Shown: in pieces, positions 5,841 to 6,681 of the stretch
Layout of the letters: every line of letters begins with the position of its first letter
Position numbering within the stretch: position 1 is the stretch's first letter
Assembly (NCBI GenBank): GCA_015484935.1
Contig: WFUQ01000018.1
Span: 1 to 6,681 of the forward strand
Direction: 5' to 3'
DNA: 6,681 nt
Source: Gammaproteobacteria bacterium
GTDB lineage: Bacteria > Pseudomonadota > Gammaproteobacteria > SZUA-229
The notes under the pieces: generated by a model
The model's database searches: none
Seen by the model: only the letters and a program-made list of their open reading frames with translations
Told to the model about the DNA's origin: nothing
Position numbers and translations under genes: made by a program

Positions 5841-6681
5841 CTATCTCCTGAACCCCTGTAGATTCGCCTTTTTCATGACACCCTCATACTGGTGTGACAT
5901 GAGATGAGACTGAATCTGGGTCATGAAATCCATCACCACGACCACGATAATCAACAAGGAAGTACCACCGAAGTAGAACGGTACATTCCAGTACAAAATC
6001 AAAAATTCCGGCAGCAGACACACGATGGTGAGGTACATCGCACCGACGAATGTCAGACGAGTCATCACCGTATCGATGTACTTTGCCGTCTGTTCACCTG
6101 GGCGTATCCCCGGGATGAACGCACCACCCTTCTTCAGGTTATCCGCTGTATCTCGTGCGTTGAACTGCAGTGCAGTGTAGAAGAACGCAAAAAATATGAT
6201 CGCCAGAGCATAGAGCCCCACATAGATCGGCTGCCCCGGTGCAAGCGTGCTGACTATATCCTGTAACCACGCCATGCTCTCATCCTGACTGAACCAGTTA
6301 CCCAGTGTCGCAGGGAACAAAATAATACTCGAAGCGAAGATAGGTGGTATCACACCAGCCATGTTCAGCTTTAACGGCAGATGGCTACTCTGAGCCTGAT
6401 ACAGCCTTCTGCCTTGTTGTCGCTTGGCATAGTTCACCGTGATACGGCGCTGGCCACGTTCAACAAATACTACGAATCCGGTCACTGCGATCGCCAGGAT
6501 AAACAGGAACAGGATCGCCAGTGTATGCAGCTCACCTGTTCTCACCAGCTCCAGTGTGCCACCGACAGCAGACGGCAGACCAGCGACGATACCAGCAAAA
6601 ATAATCACCGAGATACCGTTACCGATACCTCGTTCGGTCACCTGCTCACCGAGCCACATCAGGAACATGGTGCCGGTTACC
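5841..6681 (-). CDS. secY: Preprotein translocase subunit SecY, C-terminal part (5' end outside window)
   Basis: SecY is the channel of the Sec translocon in the inner membrane, working with SecE, SecG and SecA to export or insert proteins. The frame stays open to the window edge, with VTGT preceding the first ATG codon, so that methionine is internal. About 280 residues are present, matching roughly the last two thirds of the ~440-residue family protein. Visible segments are TM5 ([16 protein letters not shown]), TM6 followed by the [21 protein letters not shown] cytoplasmic loop, TM7 ([16 protein letters not shown]), and TM8. The large cytoplasmic C5 loop follows, with [22 protein letters not shown] containing the conserved SecA-interacting arginine. 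TM9, TM10 ([20 protein letters not shown]) and the C-terminal tail ending GFRR complete it. It belongs to the spc operon with rpmJ downstream. Everything visible is intact. Confidence 0.98.
   Translation of the reverse strand, partial: VTGTMFLMWLGEQVTERGIGNGISVIIFAGIVAGLPSAVGGTLELVRTGELHTLAILFLFILAIAVTGFVVFVERGQRRITVNYAKRQQGRRLYQAQSSHLPLKLNMAGVIPPIFASSIILFPATLGNWFSQDESMAWLQDIVSTLAPGQPIYVGLYALAIIFFAFFYTALQFNARDTADNLKKGGAFIPGIRPGEQTAKYIDTVMTRLTFVGAMYLTIVCLLPEFLILYWNVPFYFGGTSLLIIVVVVMDFMTQIQSHLMSHQYEGVMKKANLQGFRR

Noticed and set aside
5904..6266. Plus-strand open frame of 120 codons opposite secY.
   Set aside because: It is antisense to well-conserved SecY transmembrane segments; its His-, Gln- and Arg-rich product is what the reverse complement of that sequence would give.

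Overview
This window looks like chromosomal DNA from a gammaproteobacterium outside the Enterobacterales. UvrA, RpoA, S4, S11, S13, L17, L36 and SecY all read as close relatives of their gammaproteobacterial counterparts. A uvrA gene converging on rplQ at the end of the ribosomal-protein cluster is also familiar from Pseudomonas-type genomes, whereas in E. coli uvrA lies elsewhere, next to ssb. The species cannot be named from this sequence alone.

Left part (1-2669, plus strand). The window opens inside uvrA and contains about its last 418 codons, including the whole second ATPase half. Two small accessory genes follow. The first encodes a one-helix membrane protein with a four-cysteine, DUF6455-like domain. 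The second encodes a membrane-anchored Hsp20/alpha-crystallin protein whose chaperone domain probably faces the periplasm. Upstream of the second gene is a good match to a sigma-32 heat-shock promoter, overlapped by a sigma-70-like -10 box. A strong hairpin with A and T tracts on its two sides (2674-2706) separates this block from the converging ribosomal block and can stop transcription from both directions.

Right part (2727-6681, minus strand). Read in the direction of transcription, the order is secY (5' end beyond the window) - rpmJ - rpsM - rpsK - rpsD - rpoA - rplQ. This is the end of the spc operon followed by the alpha operon. All genes are intact except secY at the window edge. A candidate sigma-70 promoter with 17-bp spacing and a GC-rich discriminator lies between rpmJ and rpsM, where the separate alpha-operon promoter is expected. 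Together these genes supply the Sec translocon channel, small- and large-subunit ribosomal proteins, and the RNA polymerase alpha subunit.

There is no gene-free stretch longer than about 125 bases. I see no mobile element, CRISPR array, tRNA or rRNA. Most of the window is ordinary housekeeping sequence. The parts worth a second look are the two accessory genes between uvrA and rplQ, and the short alpha-operon leader.
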